Positions 6,034 through 6,112 of a stretch of 6,112 nt of DNA are shown piece by piece (within the stretch, counting starts at the first letter, position 1; each line of letters opens with the position of its first letter). Source of the DNA: an uncultured Lutibacter sp. (lineage in GTDB: Bacteria; Bacteroidota; Bacteroidia; Flavobacteriales; Flavobacteriaceae); assembly GCA_913061425.1 (NCBI GenBank), contig CAJXUO010000097.1, forward strand, positions 1 through 6,112, given 5' to 3'. A program made the position numbers and the translations under genes. The notes beneath the pieces are model-generated. The model was given only the letters and a program-made list of their open reading frames with translations, was not told where the DNA came from and did no database searches.

Positions 6034-6112
6034 ATGAAAAAAACACTTTTTTTAATAGTATTCCTATGCTCAATAATTATGAATGCACAATCATTAGGCT
6101 ATAATGATTTAG
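6034..6112 (+). CDS. Start of a secreted or outer-membrane protein, possibly OmpP1/FadL family; cut by the window edge
   Basis: Only 26 codons are visible. They encode a classic Sec signal peptide: MKK, then a hydrophobic core LFLIVFLCSII, then a polar end MNAQ with predicted cleavage after the AQ typical of flavobacterial exported proteins. The mature chain starts about SLGYNDL. There is no lipobox Cys at the cleavage region. The gene starts 16 nt after the lipoprotein stop codon, so the two are probably co-transcribed. From memory, flavobacterial OmpP1/FadL-type outer-membrane transporters near proS often begin with a similar YNDLG mature N-terminus, which makes that family the leading guess, but too little sequence is present to confirm it. 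Confidence 0.7.
   Translation, partial: MKKTLFLIVFLCSIIMNAQSLGYNDL

Overview
The window is an AT-rich chromosomal segment from a member of the Bacteroidota, most likely the family Flavobacteriaceae. The evidence is the flavobacterial style of the encoded proteins (PBP2, RodA and an archaeal/eukaryote-type prolyl-tRNA synthetase), start codons without convincing Shine-Dalgarno sequences, and a promoter that fits the Bacteroidota pattern (TTTG, an 18-nt spacer, TAnnTTTG). Genus and species cannot be fixed from the sequence alone.

Layout. Positions 1-3012 (+ strand) hold the end of a cell-elongation operon: a 5'-truncated mrdA (PBP2, transpeptidase) overlapping rodA (SEDS glycosyltransferase) by 20 nt. 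These two proteins are the paired peptidoglycan synthase of the elongasome; in this group mreB, mreC and mreD usually lie just upstream, outside this window. A hairpin at about 3036-3063 lies between the convergent rodA and rpsT genes. On the - strand, read from high to low coordinates, come proS (prolyl-tRNA synthetase), tRNA-Glu(UUC) and rpsT (ribosomal protein S20). This is a small translation cluster; a clear promoter lies just upstream of the tRNA, and rpsT follows the tRNA by only 24 nt.

A 101-bp divergent intergenic region (4987-5087) with two short inverted repeats separates proS from a + strand pair. The first of the pair is a predicted lipoprotein of very unusual composition: an acidic N-terminal part, a Tyr/Asn/Gly-rich centre and an Arg/Ser/Thr-rich C-terminal tail. 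The second starts 16 nt downstream. Only its signal peptide and first few mature residues are visible, and it is probably an outer-membrane protein.

Most of the window is conserved housekeeping DNA. I see no mobile element, CRISPR array, defence system or biosynthetic cluster, and no stretch longer than about 100 bp without a gene. The least explained object is the low-complexity lipoprotein at 5088-6017. Smaller points of interest are a Cys/His cluster in PBP2, the tRNA-rpsT linkage and an Asp in place of the usual His beside the RodA catalytic Asp.
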